Part shown: positions 19,448 through 28,660 of the stretch, one piece after another
How the letters are laid out: every line of letters starts with the position of its first letter
Position numbering within the stretch: the first letter of the stretch is position 1
Source of the DNA: an uncultured Paracoccaceae bacterium
Lineage (GTDB): Bacteria > Pseudomonadota > Alphaproteobacteria > Rhodobacterales > Rhodobacteraceae
Reading direction: 5' to 3'
NCBI GenBank assembly: GCA_947501355.1
Contig: CANMVA010000001.1
Span: 1,310,001 to 1,374,000, forward strand
DNA: 64,000 nt
Made by a program: the position numbers and the translations under genes
The notes under the pieces: generated by a model
What the model was told of the DNA's origin: nothing
The model's database searches: none
What the model saw: the letters and a program-made list of their open reading frames with translations, nothing else

Positions 19448-20716
19448 ATGGTCGTTCCGTTTCACGTTACCGAGATGCTGAAACGCGTCCGCGCGCGGTT
19501 TTTCGAACAGGGGAGCGAGACGCGCATGCTGCCCAAGGACGACGATTTCACGACGCTGCGCCCCGTCCGCTCCGCGTCTGAAACCTCAATCAACCGCTAT
19601 TGGTCCCGCCTGATGGACGGTCCCGCGTCCGAGGCCGACAAAGCCGCCATTGCTGATGCAGAGACGGTTTCGCATGCGAACGCCTATTCCGCGAACATCG
19701 AAAACATGATCGGCACCGTCAAAATCCCCGTCGGCATCGCAGGCCCCCTGCGCATCAACGGGCTTTATGCCGACGGCGATTACCACATCCCCATGGCCAC
19801 GTCCGAAGCCGCCCTCGTCGCCTCCTACGCCCGCGGCGCTTACGTGGCGACCAAAGCAGGCGGCATCTCCACCGCCGTCCTTTACGAAGGCGTCCTACGC
19901 ACCCCCGCATTCACCTTCGACACCCTGCTGGAAGCGGGCATGTTCATCGACTGGGTCGTCGCCAACACCGACCTGCTGAAACAAGCGGCTGAGGCCACGA
20001 CAAACCACGGCAAGCTCACCTCGCTTGAGCCGGTCATCGACAACAACGTCGCCTTCCTGCTCTGCCGCTACACCACCGGCGACGCCGCAGGGCAAAACAT
20101 GGTCACAATCGCCACCAACGCGCTGTGTGAGACCATCGCCGAACACTGCCCCGTCCCCATCAAGCGCTGGTACGTCGAAGGCAACTTCTCCGGCGACAAG
20201 AAAGCCTCCTCCCTCGGCACGATCACGGGGCGGGGGCGCAAGGTTTCCGCCGCCGTCACGCTGCCTGACGCGCTGATCGAAAAGGCGCTCCACACCACCA
20301 CGGACGAAATGCTGGACTACGCCCGCGTCGCCAATCTCGGTGCGCTTCTGTCGGGCCAACTCGGCGCCCAAGCCCACTATGCCAACGGCCTCGCCGCCTT
20401 CTACATCGCCACCGGCCAAGACGCCGCTTGCGTCGCTGAATCGGCCGTCGGCTTCACCCGGATGGAGCGGCGCGACGGCGGCCTTTTCTGCTCCGTCACC
20501 ATGCCCAATATCCTTGTTGGCTCCGTCGGCGGCGGCACGTCGCTCCCGTCCCAAACCGCAGGCCTCAACATCCTCGGCCTGAAAGGCGCAGGCCATGGTG
20601 CCGCCCTTGCCGAGGTCACAGCTGCCCTCTGCCTGTGCGGAGAAATCTCCATCGTCGCCGCCATGGCCGCGGGCCATTTCACCCGCGCGCATGACAGCTT
20701 GGCCCGCCAACGATGA
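19448..20716 (+). CDS. Hydroxymethylglutaryl-CoA reductase family protein (class I-like)
   Basis: ENMIGTVKIPVGIAGPLRING, SGDKKASSLGTITGRGRKV, GSVGGGTSLPSQ, GAGHGAALAEVTAALCLCGEISIVAAMAAGHFTRAH. Confidence 0.92.
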   Translation: MVVPFHVTEMLKRVRARFFEQGSETRMLPKDDDFTTLRPVRSASETSINRYWSRLMDGPASEADKAAIADAETVSHANAYSANIENMIGTVKIPVGIAGPLRINGLYADGDYHIPMATSEAALVASYARGAYVATKAGGISTAVLYEGVLRTPAFTFDTLLEAGMFIDWVVANTDLLKQAAEATTNHGKLTSLEPVIDNNVAFLLCRYTTGDAAGQNMVTIATNALCETIAEHCPVPIKRWYVEGNFSGDKKASSLGTITGRGRKVSAAVTLPDALIEKALHTTTDEMLDYARVANLGALLSGQLGAQAHYANGLAAFYIATGQDAACVAESAVGFTRMERRDGGLFCSVTMPNILVGSVGGGTSLPSQTAGLNILGLKGAGHGAALAEVTAALCLCGEISIVAAMAAGHFTRAHDSLARQR

Positions 20717-21609
20717 GCCTCGCAAAAACACTCTGGATCTACCAGTCCGAGCGTTTCCCGCTTGCCAAAACCGTGCCTTTGCTCACGGTCTTTTCCGCCG
20801 CCTCGATCAACGTCTCCGCCTTCCTCGCAGGCCGCGATCTGCCCGGCCCCACAGCCTACCTGACAGGCTTCGCCTTAGCTCTGATCCTTTTCTTCCAAAT
20901 GCGCGTCGCGGATGAGGTCAAAGACGCCGAAGACGACGACAAGTACCGCCCCGAACGCCCGATCCCGCGCGGTTTGGTTTCGCTGCGAACCATCGTTTTA
21001 TGCGGCCTCGCCACGATCCCCATCGCTGCGCTCATCGCACTCCCCGCAAACGTCCTGACCTTGCTCCTGCTCACATGGGCCTGGCTCGCCGCGATGACCT
21101 TCGAGTTCGGCGTCCCTGAATGGCTCAAAGCGCGCCCCGTCCTCTACCTGCTCAGCCACATGGCGATCATGCCGCTCATCGACCTGTTGCTCACCGGCAT
21201 CGAATGGCGCCCCGGCGGCGGCCCCGCGACCGCCCTCTGGCTCTTCCTCGCCCTCTCTTTCGTCAACGGAGTTGTCCTCGAACTCGGCCGCAAACTTTGG
21301 GCGCCGGAAAGCGAGCGGGAAGGGGTCGAAACCTACTCCAAACTCTGGGGCCCCAAACGCGCCGCAACCGTCTGGGCAAGCTTCATCCTCATCGCCTACG
21401 CCCTCCTTCTCGGTGTCGGCTACGCGCTGGGCCTGCTCCTCCCCATGGCCTTCATCGGGGGAGCCGCCGCCGCGATCACGCTTTACACGGCGGTTTCGTA
21501 CGCGAAACGCCCCACCGTCAAAGCCGAGAAACGGGCCGACACGATGGCGGGCCTCTGGGTACTGATCTGCTACGGCGCCGCAGGCTTTCTTCCACTGGTA
21601 CTGACATGA
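20713..21609 (+). CDS. UbiA-family prenyltransferase-like membrane protein
   Basis: 298 aa, multiple hydrophobic segments; MRVADEVKDAEDDDKYRPERPIPRGLVS Asp-rich motif; overlaps upstream stop (ATGA). Confidence 0.85.
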   Translation: MSLAKTLWIYQSERFPLAKTVPLLTVFSAASINVSAFLAGRDLPGPTAYLTGFALALILFFQMRVADEVKDAEDDDKYRPERPIPRGLVSLRTIVLCGLATIPIAALIALPANVLTLLLLTWAWLAAMTFEFGVPEWLKARPVLYLLSHMAIMPLIDLLLTGIEWRPGGGPATALWLFLALSFVNGVVLELGRKLWAPESEREGVETYSKLWGPKRAATVWASFILIAYALLLGVGYALGLLLPMAFIGGAAAAITLYTAVSYAKRPTVKAEKRADTMAGLWVLICYGAAGFLPLVLT

Positions 21610-24026
21610 TCCTGACCGCCGTCCAAGCCACCGATCCCGCCACCGCAGGCGGCAAAGGCGCCTCCCTCGCAGCGCTCACCAAAGCTGGCTTCCACGTCCC
21701 ATCCTTCTGCGTGCTAGAGGCCTCAGCCTTCTCCGGCGACCCCGCTAATCCGACCCCAAAACGCGGCCTGAAAACCGCGCTCACAAAAGCCGCCACGGCC
21801 CTCGGCCCTGGCCCCTACGCCGTTCGCTCCTCCGCCCGCGCCGAGGACGGGGCCGAACACTCCCATGCAGGCCAGTTCGACACCGTCCTGAACGTCCCCA
21901 AATCCGGCCTTCTGGACGCCGCCGCCCAAGTCTGGTCCTCCGGTTTCGCTGCGACTGTGACCACCTACCGCGACCTCAAAACCGGCGACGTGGCAGAGCC
22001 GCCTGCCATCGTCATCCAGCAAATGATCCCCGCCGAGGCTGCAGGCGTCGCCTTCTCCGCCGACCCTGTCACCGGCCTGCGCGATCATGTCGTGATCTCG
22101 GCCATCAAAGGGCTGGGCGAGGCGCTGGTGAGTGGCGAAGAAGACGGCGAAGACTGGCTTCTCGACGCTGCCGCCACACCTCTCACCGCACCCGAAACGC
22201 CAGAGGTGTTAACCATCGAACAAGCGCACGAAATCGCCGCTCTCGCGCGCCAGGCAGAGGCCGCTTTCGGTGCGCCCCAAGACATCGAATGGGCCATCGC
22301 CGACGGCACGCTCCATATGCTGCAGTCCCGCCCGATCACCACTGATCTCAAGGCCCCCGCACATCCTGACACCAACCTCGTCATCCTCGACAATTCCAAC
22401 ATCGTCGAAAGCTATCCCGGCCTTGTCAGCCCCCTGACTTACAGTTTTGCAACTTACGTCTACGCCCGCGTCTACCGCGCTTTCGTCCGTCTATTGGGCG
22501 TGTCCGAGACGCAAATCGCCACCAACGCCGCCGTCTTCGACAACATGCTCGCCCGCCTTGATGGCCGCGTTTATTACAACCTCGGCAACTGGTATCGCGC
22601 CCTTGCTTTGCTGCCCGGGTTCACCCTGAACCGCGCCTTCATGGAAACCATGATGGGCGTCGATGAACCTCTGCCAGAGGAACTCACCAACGCCATCGCG
22701 CCCCCCGACTTAGAAGGCTGGGCCAAATGGCGCGATTACGGACGGGTCGCCCGCGTCGGAGGCGGCCTGATCTGGCAAGCCCTTCGCCTCCCACACACCC
22801 GCGCGCGTTTCTACGCACGCCTCAACACGGCGCTCTCCCGAGGCGACGCGCACAAGACAGCAAACCTCACCGAGCTCGCGTCCGAATACCGCGCGATTGA
22901 AAGCGAATTGCTCGACCAATGGGACGCCCCTCTGGTCAATGATTTCCTCTGCATGATCGGCTTCGGTCTGTCGCGCAATCTGCTTGAGAAATGGGCTGGT
23001 CCGAAGGGTTTGAGCTTCCATAACGACGTCATGATCGGGCAGGGGGACATCGTCTCCGCCGAGCCCGCTCAACGCATCGCCAAAATCGGCGCGATGGTCG
23101 CAGCCAAAGGCGAAACCGACGCGGAATGCGCAGCGAAACAGCACCCGGAAATCTCCGCGGAGATCGACAGTTACCTCGCCAAGTTCGGCGATCGCTGCAC
23201 GCAGGAACTTAAACTGGAGTCGATCCCCCTGTCCGACGACCCCGCCCAGCTTTACGCCGCCATCAGCGCTCAAGCGGCGCGCCCTGTCGCGGCTCACGAG
23301 CATGCCGATCCCGACTGGTCCGCGCTGATCTCAAACCCCGTCAAACGCACCGTCGCCAAAGCGGTCACCAACTGGGCCAAAGCTCGCGTCCGCGACCGTG
23401 AAAACCTGCGCTTTGAGCGGACGCGCATCTTCGGTCATGCTCGCCGGATTTTCCTTGCGATGGGCCGCGAGTTAACCGCGTTAGGCAAGCTAAGCGATCC
23501 CCGCGACGTCTTCTTTTTGACCGTCGATGAGGTGCTGGGGGCCATTGAAGGATCAGGGTTACCACAAGACCTCAGCGCCTTGGTTTCGCTGCGAAAAGCC
23601 GAAGAGGTCTCCTCCGCCAGCCGCCCTGATCCAGAGGAACGCCTAATGATCCGCGGGGCCGCAATCACCGCGCCCGTCGCCACCGCCGCGCCGCCCCCGC
23701 CAACGGGCGATCTGCAACACGCCACCGGCTGTTCGGCGGGCGTGGTCACGGCGAAGGCCCGTGTGATCCTTGATCCGCGCACGGAAAGCTTGACGCCGGG
23801 CGAAATCCTGGTCGCGCGCAACACCGATCCGGGTTGGATTGCGGTCTTCTCCAACGCCTCCGCCATTGTCGTCGAACGCGGCTCGCTGCTGTCGCATTCA
23901 GCCATTGTCGCGCGCGAATTGGGCATCCCCTGCGTCGTAGGCTTGAAAGGGGCGACGAAGTGGGTAACTTCCGGCGAAGCCATTGAAGTGAATGGAGAAA
24001 CCGGCACCGTGAGGAAGCTGAAATGA
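21606..24026 (+). CDS. PEP synthase-like/PEP-utilising phosphotransferase (ATP-grasp plus swivelling His domain)
   Basis: GGKGASLAALTKAGFHVP, AVRSSARAEDGAEHSHAGQFDT, IEWAIADGTLHMLQSRPIT, C-terminal RGSLLSHSAIVARELGIPCVVG. Confidence 0.9.
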   Translation: MILTAVQATDPATAGGKGASLAALTKAGFHVPSFCVLEASAFSGDPANPTPKRGLKTALTKAATALGPGPYAVRSSARAEDGAEHSHAGQFDTVLNVPKSGLLDAAAQVWSSGFAATVTTYRDLKTGDVAEPPAIVIQQMIPAEAAGVAFSADPVTGLRDHVVISAIKGLGEALVSGEEDGEDWLLDAAATPLTAPETPEVLTIEQAHEIAALARQAEAAFGAPQDIEWAIADGTLHMLQSRPITTDLKAPAHPDTNLVILDNSNIVESYPGLVSPLTYSFATYVYARVYRAFVRLLGVSETQIATNAAVFDNMLARLDGRVYYNLGNWYRALALLPGFTLNRAFMETMMGVDEPLPEELTNAIAPPDLEGWAKWRDYGRVARVGGGLIWQALRLPHTRARFYARLNTALSRGDAHKTANLTELASEYRAIESELLDQWDAPLVNDFLCMIGFGLSRNLLEKWAGPKGLSFHNDVMIGQGDIVSAEPAQRIAKIGAMVAAKGETDAECAAKQHPEISAEIDSYLAKFGDRCTQELKLESIPLSDDPAQLYAAISAQAARPVAAHEHADPDWSALISNPVKRTVAKAVTNWAKARVRDRENLRFERTRIFGHARRIFLAMGRELTALGKLSDPRDVFFLTVDEVLGAIEGSGLPQDLSALVSLRKAEEVSSASRPDPEERLMIRGAAITAPVATAAPPPPTGDLQHATGCSAGVVTAKARVILDPRTESLTPGEILVARNTDPGWIAVFSNASAIVVERGSLLSHSAIVARELGIPCVVGLKGATKWVTSGEAIEVNGETGTVRKLK

Positions 24027-25123
24027 GTCAAGCCGACATCGCCAAACGCGCTCAGTTCGACATCATCCGCTACGCCCAGCTATGGGAGGATGCGGACGTG
24101 CTAACCAAGGCGATGGGCGACGTTGCAGGGGGCACTTTGGTGTCCATCTGCTCTGCTGGCGACAATGCACTAAGCCTGCTGACGCTGGACCCTGCCAAGG
24201 TCGTCGTGCTGGACCTGTCGCCGGCGCAAATCGCCTGTCTCAAGCTGCGGATCGGCGCGCTTCAGACGCTCCATCATAATGAATTTCTGGCGCTGATGGG
24301 GGCGCGGCCAGCCAAAAATCGAGCGGCCCTTTTGGATCGGGCCCTTGTCCCGCTCGATGTCGAAACGCAGGCGTTTTGGGCCGATAAAGTTGCGGATGTG
24401 CAAGCCTATGGGGCGGGTGGTGTCGGCAAGTTCGAGCGGTATTTCAGGCTGTTTCGTCAGGTGGTGCTGCCGCTGGCCCATAATCGCACAACGGTAGATG
24501 AGATATTTGTCTCGAAGCCGAAGGAGGCGCGTCAGGATTTCCTCGAAAACCGTTTTGAGACATGGCGTTGGAACACGCTTTTGAAGCTCTTTTTCTCGCG
24601 CTTCATGATGGGTCGGATGGGCCGCGACAAAGCGTTTTTCGACCATGTGGACGGCTCCGTTTCGGACCATGTGGCGCGCCGTATCCGCCATGCAGCGATT
24701 GATTTGGACCCTGTGGATAACCCTTACCTACATTGGATTTTGAAGGGGGGGCACAGCGATGCGCTGCCCATGCCTTGGCGTGAAGAACACTACCAGACGA
24801 TCCAGGATCGGCTGGACAGGCTCGATATCCGTTTGGGCGCGTTGGAGGCGTTTGTCGAAAGCGGCGAAAAGGCGGATGGCTATAATCTGTCAGACATCTT
24901 TGAATACATGTCCCCCGAAATTGCATCGCAGGTGTATGAGAGCCTCTTGAAGGCGTCCAACCCCGGGGCGCGGCTCGTCTATTGGAACATGATGGCTCCG
25001 CGGCGGGTGCCGGAAACGCTCTCAAACAAGGTTAAAACGCTTTCATCTCTTGAAAACGAATTGAAGGCGCAGGACAAGGCATTCTTCTACTCGGACTTCG
25101 TCATTGAAGAGGTCTTGGGGTGA
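24023..25123 (+). CDS. DUF3419 family protein (BtaA-like 3-amino-3-carboxypropyl transferase relative)
   Basis: IRYAQLWEDADVLTKAM, LVSICSAGDNALSLLTLDPAKVVVLDLSPAQIACLKLRI (SAM-binding-like). Confidence 0.85.
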   Translation: MSQADIAKRAQFDIIRYAQLWEDADVLTKAMGDVAGGTLVSICSAGDNALSLLTLDPAKVVVLDLSPAQIACLKLRIGALQTLHHNEFLALMGARPAKNRAALLDRALVPLDVETQAFWADKVADVQAYGAGGVGKFERYFRLFRQVVLPLAHNRTTVDEIFVSKPKEARQDFLENRFETWRWNTLLKLFFSRFMMGRMGRDKAFFDHVDGSVSDHVARRIRHAAIDLDPVDNPYLHWILKGGHSDALPMPWREEHYQTIQDRLDRLDIRLGALEAFVESGEKADGYNLSDIFEYMSPEIASQVYESLLKASNPGARLVYWNMMAPRRVPETLSNKVKTLSSLENELKAQDKAFFYSDFVIEEVLG

Positions 25124-26400
25124 GTTTGGGGCTGCAAATCGGACTTGCTCTGGCCTCGGTCGGCATCCTGATAGGATTGATCGCTGCGGTCAGGGTCGTA
25201 GCGCAAAGGCAAGGCTGGTCGGCCGAGCTTCAACGCAAGTTGGTGCATATCGGAACGGGGCTCTACGCGCTCGTGCTTCCCTGGCTTTTTGCCGAGGATT
25301 GGCCGATCTATTTGCTCCTTGGGTTGGCGCTGATCGTGATGACCGGATTGCGCTTTGCCAAAGGGGGGCTGGGCGGAACACTGCACGGCGTAGAGCGCAA
25401 CAGCTACGGAGACTACCTGCTGGCCGTCGCCATCGGCGCGGTCCTGCTTTTGTCAGAGCGGGATATGCTGCTTTACAGCTTGCCGTTGGCCGTGCTGGCG
25501 CTGTCTGACGCTGCGGCAGCGCTTGCCGGATCGACCTATGGAAAACGCTTTTATGCCGTTGAAGATGGACGAAAGTCCTTCGAGGGAAGCGCTATCTTCT
25601 TTCTCGTGACGCTTGTCATTGCGATGAGTGTTTTGATCCTGACGCAAGCGCAAACAGGGCCCGAGACGCTTCTTTTGGCGCTGTTGGTCGCAGTGTTCGG
25701 CACTCAGTTTGAAGCGGATAGTTGGCGCGGATTTGATAATCTTTTCCTGCCGTTAGGTTTGTTGATTATCTTGGCGGTGCATCGTGACAGCCCTGTTGAA
25801 ACCCTACTCGCTTTGGCACTTGTCTACCTTGCGGCGCTCGCGATGGTGCCGTTGATTTCAGGCGCACTTGGGGTCTCAAAGCATGTCACGCGGGTCTATC
25901 TGGTGGCGTTTTTCCTGATCCTGTCGGTCACCGAATGGAGCAACGCGGTGCTGCCCGCTTGTGTCCTCGCGGCGCATTTGATGATCCGGCGGATCGCGCC
26001 CAGCGAGGATCCGTTTCCAGAGCTGGATGTGGTCGCCGGATTGGCTTTGATCAGCTTTGGATGGTTGGCTTTGGGCTTTGCAATGGGTCCGAATGCATTG
26101 GGCTTTTACGCGATGACCTGCGCGGGGTTGGCAGCGGCGTTGGTCGCTTTGGGAACACCTCTTTGGGGGGCTGTCGCTGGTGTTTTCCTGGTCGGTTTCT
26201 GCGCGGTCTTTGTGCCTTTGAGCGGCGAGGCTGTCGGAGCATTTCTGGTTCCGCTCAGCGCCGTTTCTGTCGCGATCATGGTGGCCATATCCGCGCTTCG
26301 TCCGACGCTGTTTGCCCGGCTTCGGGTGCTGAAACTTGCGCTATTGGCGCTGGCCGTTCCGCTGGGGGCGTATGGGGTTCAATTCGGAGGGGGCGGATGA
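25120..26400 (+). CDS. Phytol/dolichol (polyprenol) kinase-like membrane protein
   Basis: ELQRKLVHIGTGLYAL, LALSDAAAALAGSTYGKRFYAVEDGRKSFEGSAIFF; many TM segments; GTG start overlaps upstream TGA. Confidence 0.82.
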   Translation: MSLGLQIGLALASVGILIGLIAAVRVVAQRQGWSAELQRKLVHIGTGLYALVLPWLFAEDWPIYLLLGLALIVMTGLRFAKGGLGGTLHGVERNSYGDYLLAVAIGAVLLLSERDMLLYSLPLAVLALSDAAAALAGSTYGKRFYAVEDGRKSFEGSAIFFLVTLVIAMSVLILTQAQTGPETLLLALLVAVFGTQFEADSWRGFDNLFLPLGLLIILAVHRDSPVETLLALALVYLAALAMVPLISGALGVSKHVTRVYLVAFFLILSVTEWSNAVLPACVLAAHLMIRRIAPSEDPFPELDVVAGLALISFGWLALGFAMGPNALGFYAMTCAGLAAALVALGTPLWGAVAGVFLVGFCAVFVPLSGEAVGAFLVPLSAVSVAIMVAISALRPTLFARLRVLKLALLALAVPLGAYGVQFGGGG

Positions 26401-27236
26401 CGGAAGAAACGTTAACATCCGGTAAGACATCTTTAACGATTTACCGGGATGCGCCGGTTTGGAGTGGGCGCACCGCTGCGTTGGGAAAGTTCAAATGCGC
26501 GGACGTCGCGGCGGGTGCCGATATGCTGCTTTCCGCTTGCGACAGGTTAAAATCGGAAGGCTTTCAAAGCATCATCGGGCCGATGGATGGCTCCACTTGG
26601 CACGCCTATCGTTTGGTTTTGGAAAGCGACGGATCGGCTCCGTTCTTGATGGAGCCGCAGTCGAAACCCCACGACTTCGCGGCGTTCGAGGCGGGTGGCT
26701 TCGAGGTAATTGAGCGATACTTTTCCGCTCGCGTTGCGATTGAAAGCCAAGCGCATGATATGCCAGAGCCGACGGACGCCTTGAGCGTCGAGACCTGGGA
26801 TGGCACTGATCCGGAAGGGTTTTTTCGGGATGTGCATGCGCTGTCCCTCAAGGCGTTTGCGGGAAATGTGCTCTATAAGCCAATCTCTGAAGCCGATTTT
26901 CTGGCGATGTATTTGCCTTATGTGCCGATGCTTGTGCCGGACTTGATCCTTTTTGCACGCGGCGCACAGAACGAGTTGGCGGGGTTTTTGTTTGGCCTGC
27001 CGAATTATGCGGAGGGGCGGACGCCATCGTCGGTGATCTTGAAAACCTACGCCAGCCTGCAGAAAGGGGCGGGCGGAATGTTGGCCCAGCAGTTTCACGC
27101 GACGGCCCATCGCCTTGGGTTTTCCCATGCAATTCATGCGCTTATCCATGAAGACAACCTGTCGGCGACGCGGTCGCGGCAGGAAGGCGCGGGCGTGATC
27201 CGGCGCTACGGCCTGATGGGGCGACGCCTTGGCTGA
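26397..27236 (+). CDS. GNAT-fold-like N-acyltransferase (uncharacterised)
   Basis: 279 aa; SEGFQSIIGPMDGSTWHAYRLVLESDG...FLMEPQSKPHDFAAFEAGGFEVIERYFSARV; ATG overlaps TGA. Confidence 0.65.
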   Translation: MTEETLTSGKTSLTIYRDAPVWSGRTAALGKFKCADVAAGADMLLSACDRLKSEGFQSIIGPMDGSTWHAYRLVLESDGSAPFLMEPQSKPHDFAAFEAGGFEVIERYFSARVAIESQAHDMPEPTDALSVETWDGTDPEGFFRDVHALSLKAFAGNVLYKPISEADFLAMYLPYVPMLVPDLILFARGAQNELAGFLFGLPNYAEGRTPSSVILKTYASLQKGAGGMLAQQFHATAHRLGFSHAIHALIHEDNLSATRSRQEGAGVIRRYGLMGRRLG

Positions 27237-28614
27237 TTTGGTTAACGCCTTTCGGGACGCGGTGGCGGTGCGCAGGGATGAGCCGGCGCTGATCGAAGGC
27301 GACGGGCGGGTCGTGTCCTTTGCAGGCCTCTTGGCGCGGGCGGAGAGGTTTGCAGCGGATTTGCAGCGGCGCGGTGTGCAAAAAGGAGACCGCGCGTTGA
27401 TTGCAATGCCGGTTGGTGCCGATCTCTACGCAGCCCTCGCGGGCCTGTGGATGGTCGGCGCGGTAGCGGTCTTTCCAGAGCCTGCTCTGGGATTGAAAGG
27501 CTTGCGCCATGCCGTGCACGTGGCCCGGCCAAAGCTGTTGGTCGCGACGGGGGCTTACCGTTTTTTACACTTATTGCCAGAGCTTTGGCGGGCGAGGGGG
27601 GTGCGATCCGGCCGTTCAGGCGTCCCTGACTCCGTTGCGCTGGGTGCAGACGATCCCGCGTTGATGTCGTTCACGTCGGGCTCGACCGGCGCGCCGAAAT
27701 CTATCGTCCGCAGCCATGGATTTTTGATGGCACAGCGGGCCGCGGTGGCCCCGGTGTTGGAGACCGCCGATGGGCGTGATCTGGTGGCCTTTCCTGTCTT
27801 CGTGCTGGTGGGATTGGTCGCTGGACGGTGTTCGATCCTGCCGAACTGGAAATTGTCGCGGCAAGAGGACGTGACAGGCGCGGATTTGGTTAACTGGGTT
27901 AACCTTTCCGGGGCGACGCGTCTGTTATTGCCGCCCGCGCTGTGCGAGCGACTGGTCGCGGTTGGCGTGCCTGATGGGGTCACGGACGTGTTCACAGGAG
28001 GCGGGCCGGTCTTTCCGGATGTGATGCGGAAACTCGCAACACAATGTCGCGTCACTGCGGTTTATGGGTCTACCGAGGCAGAACCCATCGCAGAGATCGC
28101 GGCGAATGAGATTTCACAGGCGGACTGGGCTGCGATGGCTGCGGGGGATGGCTTGCTGGTGGGCGCTCCTGTCTCAGTGGTTGATTTGCGGCTGCAGGAT
28201 GATGAGGTTTGGGTTGCTGGGGCGCATGTGAACGAGGGGTATCTGAACCCTGCGGATGATGCGGCCAACAAGGTTAAGGACGGCGGTCGGATTTGGCACC
28301 GCACGGGCGATGCAGGGCGCTTGGATGCCGCCGGACGGTTATGGTTGCTGGGGCGTCATTCCGCTCGGGTGACATGGCGGGACGGTTGGCTTTACCCGTT
28401 CCAGATCGAAGTTGCGGCGCGACTTTGGGATGGGGTGCGCCGCGCGGCTTTGGTGGAGATTTCGGGTATACCGGTATTGGCGGTTGAGGCCGATAGGCAA
28501 GGGGATTGGCCCGTTCCGGAGGGCTTGGACATTCGGCTTGTCGACGCCATTCCAATGGATGCACGCCATGGCAGCAAGGTGGATTTGGCAGCACTGAAGG
28601 CAAAGTTGGGATGA
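27229..28614 (+). CDS. AMP-dependent synthetase/ligase
   Basis: LMSFTSGSTGAPKSIVRSHG P-loop, VYGSTEAEPIAEI, WHRTGDAGRLDAAGRLWLLGR; probable TTG start overlapping the GNAT gene by 8 nt. Confidence 0.9.
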   Translation: MADLVNAFRDAVAVRRDEPALIEGDGRVVSFAGLLARAERFAADLQRRGVQKGDRALIAMPVGADLYAALAGLWMVGAVAVFPEPALGLKGLRHAVHVARPKLLVATGAYRFLHLLPELWRARGVRSGRSGVPDSVALGADDPALMSFTSGSTGAPKSIVRSHGFLMAQRAAVAPVLETADGRDLVAFPVFVLVGLVAGRCSILPNWKLSRQEDVTGADLVNWVNLSGATRLLLPPALCERLVAVGVPDGVTDVFTGGGPVFPDVMRKLATQCRVTAVYGSTEAEPIAEIAANEISQADWAAMAAGDGLLVGAPVSVVDLRLQDDEVWVAGAHVNEGYLNPADDAANKVKDGGRIWHRTGDAGRLDAAGRLWLLGRHSARVTWRDGWLYPFQIEVAARLWDGVRRAALVEISGIPVLAVEADRQGDWPVPEGLDIRLVDAIPMDARHGSKVDLAALKAKLG

Positions 28615-28660
28615 GTCTTTGGTAAAGGTGAAATGGATATTTCGACCTGATTGAAAGGGT

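Noticed and set aside
19895-20731. 278-aa minus-strand ORF
   Set aside because: Antisense to the HMGR-family gene; Gly-rich shadow ORF.
21120-21605. N-terminal extension of the 968-aa ORF
   Set aside because: Out-of-frame overlap with UbiA, Arg/Pro-rich; the real PEP-synthase-like start is ATG 21606.
23600-24050. Calling the skew switch the chromosomal oriC
   Set aside because: No intergenic AT-rich region, DnaA-box cluster or origin-linked genes seen; kept only as a compositional finding.
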